From assembly GCF_030700245.1 (NCBI RefSeq), contig NZ_JAUYZI010000023.1, positions 2,501 to 66,500 on the forward strand: DNA of 64,000 bases, written 5' to 3'. The notes beneath the pieces are model-generated. The model searched no databases. It worked only from the letters and a program-made list of their open reading frames with translations, and was not told the origin of the DNA. Each line of letters starts with the position of its first letter. Position 1 is the stretch's first letter. A program made the position numbers and the translations under genes. Positions 16,215 to 24,122 of the stretch are shown here, one piece after another. This DNA comes from Methylobacterium amylolyticum. GTDB lineage: Bacteria; Pseudomonadota; Alphaproteobacteria; Rhizobiales; Beijerinckiaceae.

Positions 16215-17378
16215 GTGACGCTCGTCGCCGTCCAGTGGCTCCGCGCCGCGGCCGCGCTGATGGTGGCGTGGTACCACGCCCGCCACGAGGCCGGGCTGCT
16301 CGCCGCCCGCGGGGTCGGCGCGGCCCCGGATCCGGCCACGCTCCTGCCGTGGTGGGGCGGCGTGGACCTGTTCTTCGTGATCTCGGGCTTCGTCATCGTC
16401 CACGCGAGCCGCGACCTGTTCGGGGCGCCGGGCGGCCGGGCGCGGTTCCTCGCCCACCGGGTCGCCCGGGTGGTGCCGCTCTACTGGCTCGTCACCCTCG
16501 CCTATCTCGCCCTGGCGCTCGCCCGGCCGTCCCTGCTCGGCGAGGCCGGGGCGCTCGCCCGCGATCCCGGCTACGTCGCCGCCGCGTTCCTGTTCCTTCC
16601 GGCGGCGCGGCCGGACGGGACGGTCCTGCCCCTCTACGGGCTCGGCTGGACCCTGAACTGCGAGGCGTTCTTCTACGCGCTGTTCGCCCTCGGGCTGGGT
16701 CTCGGGCGGCGCGGGGCGGTGGCGTGGCTGTGGGGGGCGCTGGCCCTGCTCGTCGCCGCGGGCAGCCTCGCGCGCCTGCCGCTCCCGTTCGCGTTCTGGG
16801 CGGATCCGATCGTGCTCGAATTCGCCCTCGGCGCGACCCTCGCCCTCGCCCGCGCCGACGGGGTGCGGCTCGGGCCCGCCTCCCGTCTCGGCCTCGCCGG
16901 CCTCGGGGGCCTGGGGCTCGCGCTCGCCGCGCAGATCCTTCCCGAGGCCGAAGCCTCCGGGTTCGCGCGCCCCCTCTGCGTCGGGCTGCCGGCCGCGCTC
17001 CTCGTCGCGGCCGCCGCCCTCGGGCCCGCCCGCGACCGGGCGGGGATCGCCGCCCTGCCGGCGCCGCTGCGGTGGCTCTCGGCGCTGGGCGACGCCTCCT
17101 ACGCCCTCTACCTCGTCCACCCCTTCGCCCTGCGGGCCGTGCGCGAGGGCCTGCTCGCGGCCGGCCTCGCCCCGGTCCTGCACCCCTACCCCTGGGGGAG
17201 CATGCTGCTGATGCTCGCGGGCAGCGCGGCCGCCGCCCTCCTCGTCCACCGCTGGGTCGAGCGGCCGATGACCCGGGCCGCCCGCGCCCGCCTCGACCGG
17301 GGCGCGCAGAACCGGGGGGCGCAAAACGATGTGCGCGCGGCCGCCGGCCCCGTTCCCCGCGGGCCCGCGGAGCGGTAG
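16215..17378 (+). CDS. acyltransferase 3 family membrane protein
   Basis: This integral membrane acyltransferase is of the OafA/NodX type and probably acetylates or acylates a surface glycan. The family start is clear: VQWLRAAAALMVAWYHARHEA, with the conserved His, then WGGVDLFFVISGFVI and RVARVVPLYWLVT. About ten hydrophobic segments follow and the protein ends in YALYLVHPFALR and a last basic helix. I chose the GTG at 16215, with GGAG eight bases upstream, over an ATG at 16158 that lies inside a divergent promoter. No glycan cluster surrounds it, so the target is unknown. Confidence 0.82.
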   Translation: MTLVAVQWLRAAAALMVAWYHARHEAGLLAARGVGAAPDPATLLPWWGGVDLFFVISGFVIVHASRDLFGAPGGRARFLAHRVARVVPLYWLVTLAYLALALARPSLLGEAGALARDPGYVAAAFLFLPAARPDGTVLPLYGLGWTLNCEAFFYALFALGLGLGRRGAVAWLWGALALLVAAGSLARLPLPFAFWADPIVLEFALGATLALARADGVRLGPASRLGLAGLGGLGLALAAQILPEAEASGFARPLCVGLPAALLVAAAALGPARDRAGIAALPAPLRWLSALGDASYALYLVHPFALRAVREGLLAAGLAPVLHPYPWGSMLLMLAGSAAAALLVHRWVERPMTRAARARLDRGAQNRGAQNDVRAAAGPVPRGPAER

Positions 17379-17497
17379 CGTCGCGCCCGGAGCAGGGTCC
17401 GCGGCGGGCCCCTGCGACGTAAGTTTCACAAATGTCGGAGGTCCGGGCGGACGACGCGTCGGTTCGCCGCCGCCGGACCGCCGAGGAGGAGGCCGCG

Positions 17498-18361
17498 ATG
17501 AAGACCCTGCTCGTACCCGTGGCGATGCACGACGCCCTGCCCTCCGTGTTCGAGACGACCCGTCTCGCGGCCACACGCTTCGGCAGCCTGATCGAGGGCG
17601 TGTCGCTGCGGCCGGCGCTCGCCGAGTACGTGCCCGTCGACATGGTCGGCGGCATGACGTGGCTGCGCGACGAGGAGGCCGACCTCGCCGAGGCCGAGGA
17701 GGCGGGCGGGCGCTTCATCGCGTTCATGGACGCCGCCGGCATCCCCCGCCACGCCCGCGACGGCCTGTGCATCCCCGAGAAGGTGATGGAGGCCGGCCCC
17801 CGCTACCGCTGGCGCCAGGACGTGCCCACCGGCGACGCCTTCCTCGGCCAGTACGCGCGATTGTTCTCGGCGACCGTCGTCGGGCGCCCGGGCACCGCCG
17901 ACGGGGCGCCGCGGATGACCACCTTCGAGACCGCCCTGTTCGAGGGGGGCCGGCCGATCCTGCTGGCGCCGCCGAAGGCCCCGGAGAGCCTCAGCGACGC
18001 GGTGGTGGTCGCCTGGAACGGCTCAACCGAGACCGCCCGGGCGGTGGCCTTCGCCATGCCGTTCCTGCGGCGGGCGACCCGCGTCCTGGTGCTCAGCGTC
18101 GAGGGCGGCTCGGTGCCGGGCCCCAGCGCCGAGGATCTCGCCCGGGCGCTCGCCTGCGAGGGCGTGCCGGCCGAGCACCGGGCGCTGCCTGCCGGCCGCC
18201 GCACCCCGGGGGAGACCTTCCTGGCCGAGGCCCGCGACTTCGGCTGCGACCTCCTGATCAAGGGCGCCTACACCCAGAGCCGCCTGCGCCAGATGATCTT
18301 CGGCGGCGTCACCAGCCACGTCCTCGCCCAGGCCGACATGCCGGTGCTGATGGCCCATTGA
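17498..18361 (+). CDS. universal stress protein (UspA family)
   Basis: This protein of 287 residues belongs to the Usp fold and has two tandem domains. The N-terminal copy (MKTLLVPVAMHDALPS) is worn and lacks a clear nucleotide-binding loop. The C-terminal copy has a clear beta-alpha core (VVVAWNGSTETARAVAFAMP) and ends with FGGVTSHVLAQADMPVLMAH, the usual G-x-S/T-x-H signature region. The start at MKTLLVPV is set by a strong GAGGAGGAGG purine tract; an upstream in-frame ATG would add a basic tail. It is monocistronic. Such proteins bind ATP or act in stress tolerance. Confidence 0.85.
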   Translation: MKTLLVPVAMHDALPSVFETTRLAATRFGSLIEGVSLRPALAEYVPVDMVGGMTWLRDEEADLAEAEEAGGRFIAFMDAAGIPRHARDGLCIPEKVMEAGPRYRWRQDVPTGDAFLGQYARLFSATVVGRPGTADGAPRMTTFETALFEGGRPILLAPPKAPESLSDAVVVAWNGSTETARAVAFAMPFLRRATRVLVLSVEGGSVPGPSAEDLARALACEGVPAEHRALPAGRRTPGETFLAEARDFGCDLLIKGAYTQSRLRQMIFGGVTSHVLAQADMPVLMAH

Positions 18362-18386
18362 GGCCGGCCCGGCCGCGGGCCGGCGC

Positions 18387-18411
18387 GGAACCCGGGCCGC
18401 GCCGCCACGTT
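18387..18411 (+). promoter_or_regulatory. EcfG (general stress sigma factor) promoter
   Basis: GGAAC, 16 bases, CGTT matches the EcfG consensus exactly. The likely transcript start lies only about 20 bases before the GTG of the exported protein gene at 18439, leaving room for its GAGGGG ribosome-binding site. Confidence 0.78.
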
Positions 18412-18438
18412 CGGCCACGGCTGACCTGAGGGGAACCC

Positions 18439-19029
18439 GTGACCAGACTCGTCCTCGCGCTCCTGGCGGCCCTGGCCGCGACGCCCGCCTGCGCCGAGCC
18501 GGCGACCGCCCGCTTCCGCGGCACGGTCGTCTCCCGCGACGGCGAAGTGCTGGTGATCCGGCGCCCCGGCGGCAGCACCCTGACCCTGACGATGAACGCG
18601 AAGACCCGGGTCTTCGCCGCCATCGGGGCGCGGGCCCGCGACATCAAGCCCGAGAGCTACCTCGCCGTCGTCGCCGACGGCGGGCCGGCTCCGGAGCAGG
18701 CCGATCAGGTGACGCTGTTCTCGCCCTCCGAGCGCGGCTTCGAGGCCGGCCGCCAACCCTGGGACACGGCGCCGGGGGCGAGCCTCACCGCCGGTTGGAT
18801 CGCCGACATCCGCGGGACCGGGACGCGGCGCGTCACGCTGAGCTACGAGGGCGGACACAGCGCCTTCGAGATCGCCCCCGGCACGCCCGTGACGCAGATC
18901 GGCCCCGGGGAGAAGGCGCTGCTGCAACCGGGGGCCGCGGTGACCGTGTTCACCCACGCGGCCCCGGACGGGGCCCTCCAGGCCGATGTCGTCGCCGTGG
19001 GCCGGCAGGGCGTGGTCCCGACCCTGTGA
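18439..19029 (+). CDS. exported protein of unknown function
   Basis: This 196-residue protein has a signal peptide (MTRLVLALLAALAATPACAEP) and a mature part made mainly of beta-strand segments. It contains two similar halves: RFRGTVVSRDGEVLVIR... with TRVFAAIGARARDIKP, and GWIADIRGTGTRRVTLSY... with TPVTQIGPGEK. This recalls small OB-like or DUF5666-type periplasmic domains, but I do not claim a family. The GTG start is set by the GAGGGG eight bases upstream. A perfect EcfG promoter lies just upstream, which suggests expression under general stress. Confidence 0.75.
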   Translation: MTRLVLALLAALAATPACAEPATARFRGTVVSRDGEVLVIRRPGGSTLTLTMNAKTRVFAAIGARARDIKPESYLAVVADGGPAPEQADQVTLFSPSERGFEAGRQPWDTAPGASLTAGWIADIRGTGTRRVTLSYEGGHSAFEIAPGTPVTQIGPGEKALLQPGAAVTVFTHAAPDGALQADVVAVGRQGVVPTL

Positions 19030-19126
19030 CGGCCCGCGCCCGGCGCCGCCGGGCCCGCGGCGACAGGCTTTGCCGCACCGGCGGACCCGCGCCTTCGGCC
19101 CGCACCGCTCTACATCCCCGGCCGCG

Positions 19127-19546
19127 ATGACGATCTCCGACTTCGACCTCGACCCGCGGCTCGCCGCCGACACCGTCCATCTCGGCGACCTCGCCCTGTC
19201 GCGGGTGCTGCTGATGGACGACGCCCGCTTCCCGTGGCTGATCCTGGTGCCGCGCCGCCCGGGCCTGTGCGAGATCACCGACCTCCCGCCGGAGGAGGCC
19301 GCGCTGCTGTGGGAGGAGATCCGCACGGGCGTCGGCGTGATGCAGGCGCTGGCCAAGCCCGACAAGGTGAATGTCGGCGCGCTCGGCAACGTCGTGGCGC
19401 AGCTCCACGTCCACGTGGTCGGGCGCTTCCGCTCGGACCCCGCCTGGCCCGGACCGGTCTGGGGCCACGGCGCCCGCACCCCCTACCCGCTCCACGCCCG
19501 CGCCCAGCTCGCCGAGCGGGCCGGCGCCCTCTTCGCCGCGGCCTGA
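19127..19546 (+). CDS. HIT family nucleotide hydrolase
   Basis: This 139-residue member of the histidine triad superfamily is a likely dinucleoside polyphosphate or nucleoside-phosphoramidate hydrolase. The catalytic segment reads QLHVHVVGRF: the first histidine of the usual H-x-H-x-H is replaced by glutamine, while the last two remain. This QxHxH form is common in one alphaproteobacterial HIT branch. The start MTISDFDLDP is the natural N-terminus. Its stop lies two bases before the nudC ATG, so the two nucleotide-clearing enzymes form an operon. Confidence 0.88.
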   Translation: MTISDFDLDPRLAADTVHLGDLALSRVLLMDDARFPWLILVPRRPGLCEITDLPPEEAALLWEEIRTGVGVMQALAKPDKVNVGALGNVVAQLHVHVVGRFRSDPAWPGPVWGHGARTPYPLHARAQLAERAGALFAAA

Positions 19547-19548
19547 CG

Positions 19549-20457
19549 ATGACCGACCCCCGCCTGACCCTCGGCTTCGTCCGCAACCGCCTCGACCGGC
19601 ACTCGGCCGAGCAGCCGGAGGAGGCGGTGCCGCCCTTCGACGCCGCCGAAGCCCGCCTCGTCCTGATCTGCGGCGAGCGGCTGGTCCTGCGCGGCGGGAC
19701 CGCCCTGATCGAGTCGGCCGACGCCCGCGGCGCTCTCGACGGCGTATCGGAAAGAATCTTCCTGGGGCACCGGGACGGGCGTCCCGTCTTCGCGGCGACT
19801 GCGCCGGCCGAGGCGGCGGAGGGGTTCGCGGGGCCCGAGACCCGGACCCTCGACCTGCGCGCCATCGCCACCGAGGCGGCGGTGGAGGCGGACGAACTCG
19901 GCCTGCTCGCGGTCGCCAAGTCGATGCTCGACTGGCACGCCCGCCACGGCTTCTGCGCCAAGTGCGGCACCGCCACCGTCTCCCGGGCCGGCGGCTTCCG
20001 CCGGGAATGCCCGAACTGCGCCGCCCACCATTTCCCCCGAGTCGATCCCGTGGTGATCATGCTGGTGCGCCGGGGCAACGCCTGCCTGCTCGGCCGCGGC
20101 CCGCATTTCCGCCCGCACATGTTCTCCTGCCTCGCGGGCTTCCTCGAACCCGGGGAGACGATCGAGGACGCGGTGCGGCGCGAGGTCTACGAGGAGACCC
20201 GCATCCGCGTCGGCGCCGTCGACTACCGCACCTCGCAGCCCTGGCCGTTCCCCTCCTCGCTGATGCTCGGCTGCGTCGCCGAGGCCCTCGACGAGGCCAT
20301 CGTCACCGATCCGACCGAGCTGGAGGACGCCCGCTGGTTCGACCGCGCCGCGGTGACCGCCATGCTGGAGGCGCGCCACCCCGAGGGCATCCTCGCCCCG
20401 CCGCCGATGGCGATCGCCAACTTCCTGATGCGCGAGTTCGTCGCCGGCGAGACCTGA
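19549..20457 (+). CDS. nudC: NAD(+) diphosphatase / NAD-decapping hydrolase
   Basis: NudC cleaves NADH and NAD caps on RNA. The three parts of the family are present: a divergent N-terminal domain, a zinc ribbon (CAKCG, about 15 residues, CPNC) and a Nudix domain with GFLEPGETIEDAVRREVYE plus ETRI. The NudC hallmark SQPWPFPSSLMLG follows the Nudix box. The 302 residues fit. It is transcribed with the HIT gene immediately upstream. Confidence 0.95.
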   Translation: MTDPRLTLGFVRNRLDRHSAEQPEEAVPPFDAAEARLVLICGERLVLRGGTALIESADARGALDGVSERIFLGHRDGRPVFAATAPAEAAEGFAGPETRTLDLRAIATEAAVEADELGLLAVAKSMLDWHARHGFCAKCGTATVSRAGGFRRECPNCAAHHFPRVDPVVIMLVRRGNACLLGRGPHFRPHMFSCLAGFLEPGETIEDAVRREVYEETRIRVGAVDYRTSQPWPFPSSLMLGCVAEALDEAIVTDPTELEDARWFDRAAVTAMLEARHPEGILAPPPMAIANFLMREFVAGET

Positions 20458-20495
20458 TTCTTTTTGGGATTTTCTCGACGGCGGCGCGGCGCGTC

Positions 20496-21722
20496 TCAGA
20501 TCGGCGGCGCGGCCCTGCCGTGCAGCCGGGGCGCGAGGGCGAGCATCAGCGGGACCACGGCGAGCGCCGTGGCCGCCGCCGCCATCGCCGCCCCGTGCGG
20601 GCCGACCGCGTCGCCGAGGCGCCCGTAGAGCAGCGGCACGGCCAGGGCGCTGCCCCCCAGCGTCCACGTGTAGAACAGCGCGAAGGCTCGCTCGACCCGG
20701 CCCCCCGGCGCCAGCTCCGGCACCGTGCCGTAGAGCACCGAGGAGGTGCCGTTCAGCATCAGGCCCAGCACCGGCAGCACGGCGAGCGCGGGGGCGAGCG
20801 GCAGGGCGATCACCGCCAGGACCATCGCCGCCGTGCCCACCTCCGTGAGGATCACGGTCCGCGTCACCCCGAGGCGCTCGCCGAGCCGGCCGCAGACCGC
20901 CTTGCCGAGCGCCCCGCCCGCGAAGGTCAGCGACAGCGCGAGGCCCACCGTGGTCAGGCTCGCGCCCTTCTCCTGGAGCAGGAACGGCAGGTAGATCAGG
21001 AAGGCCGGACGCGCGGCGTTGTCGAGGATGCCGATGGCGACGAGCAGGCCGAAGCCGGAGCGGCCGGCCTCCGCGCCGCCGTGCCGGGCCGGCGCGGCCG
21101 CGCGCCGCGCCTCCGCGCCGGGCGCGGCCGCGTTGGGCAGCAGCAGGCCGACCGCGGCCGCGACCAGCACCCCGAGGCCGGCGATCAGCCACAGGGCGGC
21201 GCGCCAGTCCCACACCGTCAGCAGGAACCCGACGAGCGGCGGCACCGCCGCCTTCCCGATATCGCCGGTGAAGTTGTACGTGCCGAGCGGTCCGCGGGCT
21301 CCCCGCCCGTAGGCCCGGGCGATCACCGCCGAGGCCAGCGGGTGCTGCGTGCTGCTGCCGGCCCCGCCGAGCGCGAGCCCGACGCAGAGGCCGGCGAGGC
21401 CGCCGGAGGCGCCGGCCAGCGCGTAGCCGCCCGCGCTGAGGAGCGTGCCGAGCGCCAGCACGGCCCGCGCCCCGAGGTGCTGGCCGAGACGGGTCGACGG
21501 GATCTGAAGGGCGGCCAGCGTCCCGCTGTAGAGGGTGCGCAGCAGCCCCAGGGCGACGTAGCCGAGCCCGAACTCCGCCTGCCAGACCGGCAGCAGCACG
21601 TAGATCAGGTCGGTGTAGCCGTCGTGCAGCGCGTGGTTGAGGCCGGTCACCGCGAGGGTGCGGGGCGCGTCCCCGCCGGGCGCGGCGTCGAGCGAGGGGG
21701 CGAGGTCGGTGGCGCGGGACAT
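20496..21722 (-). CDS. MFS transporter
   Basis: This major facilitator superfamily permease of 408 residues has about twelve hydrophobic segments in two sets of six with a longer central loop (about residues 190-215). The conserved loop between helices 2 and 3 reads IPSTRLGQHLGARAVLALG. The protein belongs to the drug or fosmidomycin-resistance-like part of the family, but the substrate cannot be told. It diverges from a LysR regulator with a 93-bp shared region, the usual arrangement for a regulator and its target. Confidence 0.85.
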   Translation of the reverse strand: MSRATDLAPSLDAAPGGDAPRTLAVTGLNHALHDGYTDLIYVLLPVWQAEFGLGYVALGLLRTLYSGTLAALQIPSTRLGQHLGARAVLALGTLLSAGGYALAGASGGLAGLCVGLALGGAGSSTQHPLASAVIARAYGRGARGPLGTYNFTGDIGKAAVPPLVGFLLTVWDWRAALWLIAGLGVLVAAAVGLLLPNAAAPGAEARRAAAPARHGGAEAGRSGFGLLVAIGILDNAARPAFLIYLPFLLQEKGASLTTVGLALSLTFAGGALGKAVCGRLGERLGVTRTVILTEVGTAAMVLAVIALPLAPALAVLPVLGLMLNGTSSVLYGTVPELAPGGRVERAFALFYTWTLGGSALAVPLLYGRLGDAVGPHGAAMAAAATALAVVPLMLALAPRLHGRAAPPI

Positions 21723-21815
21723 CCCGGTTCCTGTGCGGTGACGGGCGCAGGATGGTCCCCTCGTCCGGAGCTGACAAACGTCTTATGCTGACGCTCGCGT
21801 GAGGAAAGCTGACCC

Positions 21816-22700
21816 GTGCACCGCCGCCTGCCGCCGCTCAACGCGCTGCGCGCCTTCGAGGCGGCGGGCCGCCACGCGAGCTTCACCCGGGCCGCGGACG
21901 AGCTTCGCGTGACCCACGGCGCGGTGAGCCGGCACGTGCAGGCGCTCGAAGCGTGGCTCGGGCTGACCCTGTTCGAGCGGCACAACCGCCGCGTCGTCCT
22001 CACCGAGGCCGGGAGCGCCTACCTCGCCGAGATCGGCGCCGCCCTCGACCGGATCGCGCTGGCGACCGCGCGGCAGGTCGAGCGCGGCCGGCCCCGCCTG
22101 CTCCAGGTGAACGCGCTCGCCACCTTCACCCTGCGCTGGCTGATCCCGCGCCTGTCCGCCTTCCAGGTGGCGCACCCCGCGGTCGAGGTCCGGCTGACCA
22201 CCTCGAACACCCCGCTGGCGGCCCTCGCGGAGCCGTTCGACGTCGCGATCCGCGGCGGGCCGGACGTGCGGCCGGGCCATCTCGGGCGGCCGTTCCTGTC
22301 CGAGCGGCGGATCCCGGTGTGCGGCCCGGCGCTGCTGCGACGGATGCCGCTGGAGGCGCCCGCCGACCTGCGGCACCACACCCTGCTCCACGCGGCGACC
22401 CTGCCGGGGGTGTGGCCGCAATGGCTGCACGCGGCCGGCGTACCGGACCTGGAGCCGCAGGCTTCGGTCACGCTGGAGCACTTCTACCTGACGCTCCAGG
22501 CGGCCCTCGACGGCCTGGGCGTGGCGATGGGCCCGGAGCGCCTGATCGCCGACGACGTGGCGGCCGGCCGTCTCACCCTGCCGTTCGCCGGCCCCGCCCT
22601 GCCGGCCCGGGCCTACTACACCTACGTCCCCGAGGGCCGCGCCGACGACCCGGCCGTGCGCGCCTTCTGCGCGTGGCTGGCGGAGGTCGCGGAGCGGTGA
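21816..22700 (+). CDS. LysR-type regulator (GcvA-like)
   Basis: This 294-residue regulator has an N-terminal winged helix (PPLNALRAFEAAGRHASFTRAADEL and HGAVSRHVQALE) that matches the GcvA-like branch. An effector domain follows with two lobes. The start at MHRRLPPLNALR sits two residues before the conserved core. Divergence from the MFS transporter gene suggests that it controls the transporter. The small-molecule signal is unknown. Confidence 0.88.
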   Translation: MHRRLPPLNALRAFEAAGRHASFTRAADELRVTHGAVSRHVQALEAWLGLTLFERHNRRVVLTEAGSAYLAEIGAALDRIALATARQVERGRPRLLQVNALATFTLRWLIPRLSAFQVAHPAVEVRLTTSNTPLAALAEPFDVAIRGGPDVRPGHLGRPFLSERRIPVCGPALLRRMPLEAPADLRHHTLLHAATLPGVWPQWLHAAGVPDLEPQASVTLEHFYLTLQAALDGLGVAMGPERLIADDVAAGRLTLPFAGPALPARAYYTYVPEGRADDPAVRAFCAWLAEVAER

Positions 22701-22713
22701 GGCCCGGCCGGCA

Positions 22714-23001
22714 TCAGCGCCTTCGCGCCGCTTCGTAGATCCGGCTGCCCTCGCGCTTGCCGACCGCGACCACCGTGACGGTCACCGTCGTGTCACTCAC
22801 GCGGTAGACCAAGCGGTAACCCGCATTGCGCAGCTTGATCTTGTAGCAATCCTTCAGTTCCGAGCCGCGCAGGCGATCGGCCTCGACGCGGGGGTGTTCC
22901 AGCCGCTCCGCGAGCTTCGCCTTCAACTGCTGTCGCACCGGATCGCCGAGCTTGCGCCATTCCTTCAGCGCGGAGGGCAGGAACAGCAGCTCATAGGTCA
23001 T
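22714..23001 (-). CDS. RelE/ParE family toxin
   Basis: This 95-residue toxin of the RelE fold probably cuts mRNA at the ribosome. It shows the family opening YELLFLPSALKEWRKL, the basic segment PRVEADRLRGSELKDCYKIK and the strand GYRLVYRVSD followed by VVAVGKREGSRIYE. The arginines of RLVYRV and KREGS sit where catalytic residues occur in RelE. The gene starts inside the antitoxin gene with an 11-bp overlap, the standard order of antitoxin first. Confidence 0.9.
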   Translation of the reverse strand: MTYELLFLPSALKEWRKLGDPVRQQLKAKLAERLEHPRVEADRLRGSELKDCYKIKLRNAGYRLVYRVSDTTVTVTVVAVGKREGSRIYEAARRR

Positions 23002-23236
23002 CCAGGGCGACCTTCACCGGGACCTCGCCGGCGCGATCCCGGATGAGCGCCGCCAGTTCGGCGTCGTCGATCAGCTCCAGCATCGCCTCGTAGGCGGCGG
23101 GCGGGACCATGTAGGCCAGGATCCGATCGTCCTTGAGGATCGCGACCGGCTCGCCGTGCGCATTGTCCAGTATGGCGGCCGGGCTCTTCTCGAGATCGGT
23201 CACGCTCACAGCGAGGTTCGCCAGCACATTCTGCAT
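22991..23236 (-). CDS. Phd/YefM-type antitoxin
   Basis: This 81-residue antitoxin should bind DNA with its N-terminal half and the RelE-type toxin with its C-terminal tail. The N-terminal core NLAVSVTDLEKSP with PVAILKDDRILAYMVPPAAYE is the Phd/YefM pattern; the tail is acidic and helical (LELIDDAELAALIRDRAG). It overlaps the toxin gene by 11 bp. Autoregulation by the pair at its own promoter is expected from the family; I did not resolve an operator. Confidence 0.88.
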   Translation of the reverse strand: MQNVLANLAVSVTDLEKSPAAILDNAHGEPVAILKDDRILAYMVPPAAYEAMLELIDDAELAALIRDRAGEVPVKVALDDL

Positions 23237-23518
23237 CGGAGGTCTCCCGCCTGGGCGTGATTCGAGCGGATGGGTGTCTGGACTTCAAATCCCGATACGG
23301 ATCGCGGGCAAACCGATCCTGCCGAGTCGTCGATCTGGATGCCCGGTACACGACACGGCAGACCGGGATCGGGCCTTCCCAGCCTGTGCCTCAGGATCAG
23401 CGGGCTGGTGGGATTCGCGGCACCGGACGCCGAATTGTCTTGTACCGTGGATCGCCTGCCAGCGTTGAGGCCAGCCCAATCGCTTTGCATAGGCCGCAAC
23501 GCGGCGTACCATCAAGAC

Positions 23519-23770
23519 ATGACAGCCGACGCGCTCTTCTACGTCCGCACGGCCGATGCGAAGGCCGCGATCTCGGAACTCAGCACCGTCGCGTTGCGCG
23601 ACGAGATGGTCCTGGAGGACGCGCGCGTCCTCCCGGTGGATGCCGAGGGCACGGTCGTCGGGCTCTGGGGCGACGGGCGGGGGTGCGTCGTCGAATTCGA
23701 TGCGCCTTTCCACGTCGTCGCGTCCGTCGAGGCGGAGAATCTGCGCGAGATCGTGCGGTTCGAGATGTGA
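23519..23770 (+). CDS. small DUF4926-like protein
   Basis: This 83-residue protein has a central part, VALRDEMVLEDARVLPVDAE with GTVVGLW and VVEFDAP, that resembles DUF4926 proteins: short beta proteins often encoded beside a DUF6883 partner. The start MTADALFYVR is the first ATG giving a compact domain; longer upstream frames look non-coding. About 230 bp downstream on the same strand is what seems to be the last fragment of a DUF6883 gene, so the pair may once have been complete. Function unknown. Confidence 0.6.
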   Translation: MTADALFYVRTADAKAAISELSTVALRDEMVLEDARVLPVDAEGTVVGLWGDGRGCVVEFDAPFHVVASVEAENLREIVRFEM

Positions 23771-23870
23771 GGCGACCGCCGGTCGATCCATTGCGACGCC
23801 GTGCGATCGCCCGACTGAAGATCACGCATTATACGGCTTCCGGCTGAAGGGTTCGGGATCGACGCTCTCC

Positions 23871-23961
23871 GTCTTTGCGAGCGGAGCGAAGCAATCTAGG
23901 GGCGCCACCGTCTCAAAGCGCGCGCTGCCCTGGGTCGCTTCGCCTACGGCTCGCGATGACG
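23871..23961. repeat. palindromic repeat family F
   Basis: The element is about 91 bp with imperfect inverted ends: TTTGCGAGCGGAGCGAAGCAA on the left and GGGTCGCTTCGCCTACGGC with CTCGCGATGACG on the right. It sits in the 352-bp gap between the DUF4926-like gene and cysG, just before the DUF6883-like remnant. It is non-coding. It resembles the 'TTGCGAGCGGAGCGAAGCAATC' class of rhizobial intergenic palindromes, an inference from wording only. Confidence 0.75.
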
Positions 23962-24001
23962 GCGCGGGACCGGATCACCGAACGATTCACCCGGAAACGG
24001 T

Positions 24002-24109
24002 ATGACAGGCCCGCTCCTCACGCCGGACGGGCGCGATCCCGACGTCGTCACCATCTGGATCGTGCGCCACATCGGGGCTGCGGAATTCGTGACCGCCTAC
24101 CCCGCCTGA
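24002..24109 (+). pseudogene. C-terminal remnant of a DUF6883-like gene
   Basis: The 35-codon frame reads MTGPLLTPDGRDPDVVTIW and ends in FVTAYPA. This matches the usual end of DUF6883 proteins (a GPL-TPDGR turn, a strand with W, and a final TAYP). No upstream coding sequence in this frame continues the domain, and repeat family F sits immediately before it. I read it as the tail left after loss of the gene body, possibly with the repeat insertion. The ATG may be accidental. Confidence 0.5.
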
Positions 24110-24122
24110 GGCAGACGGGACC

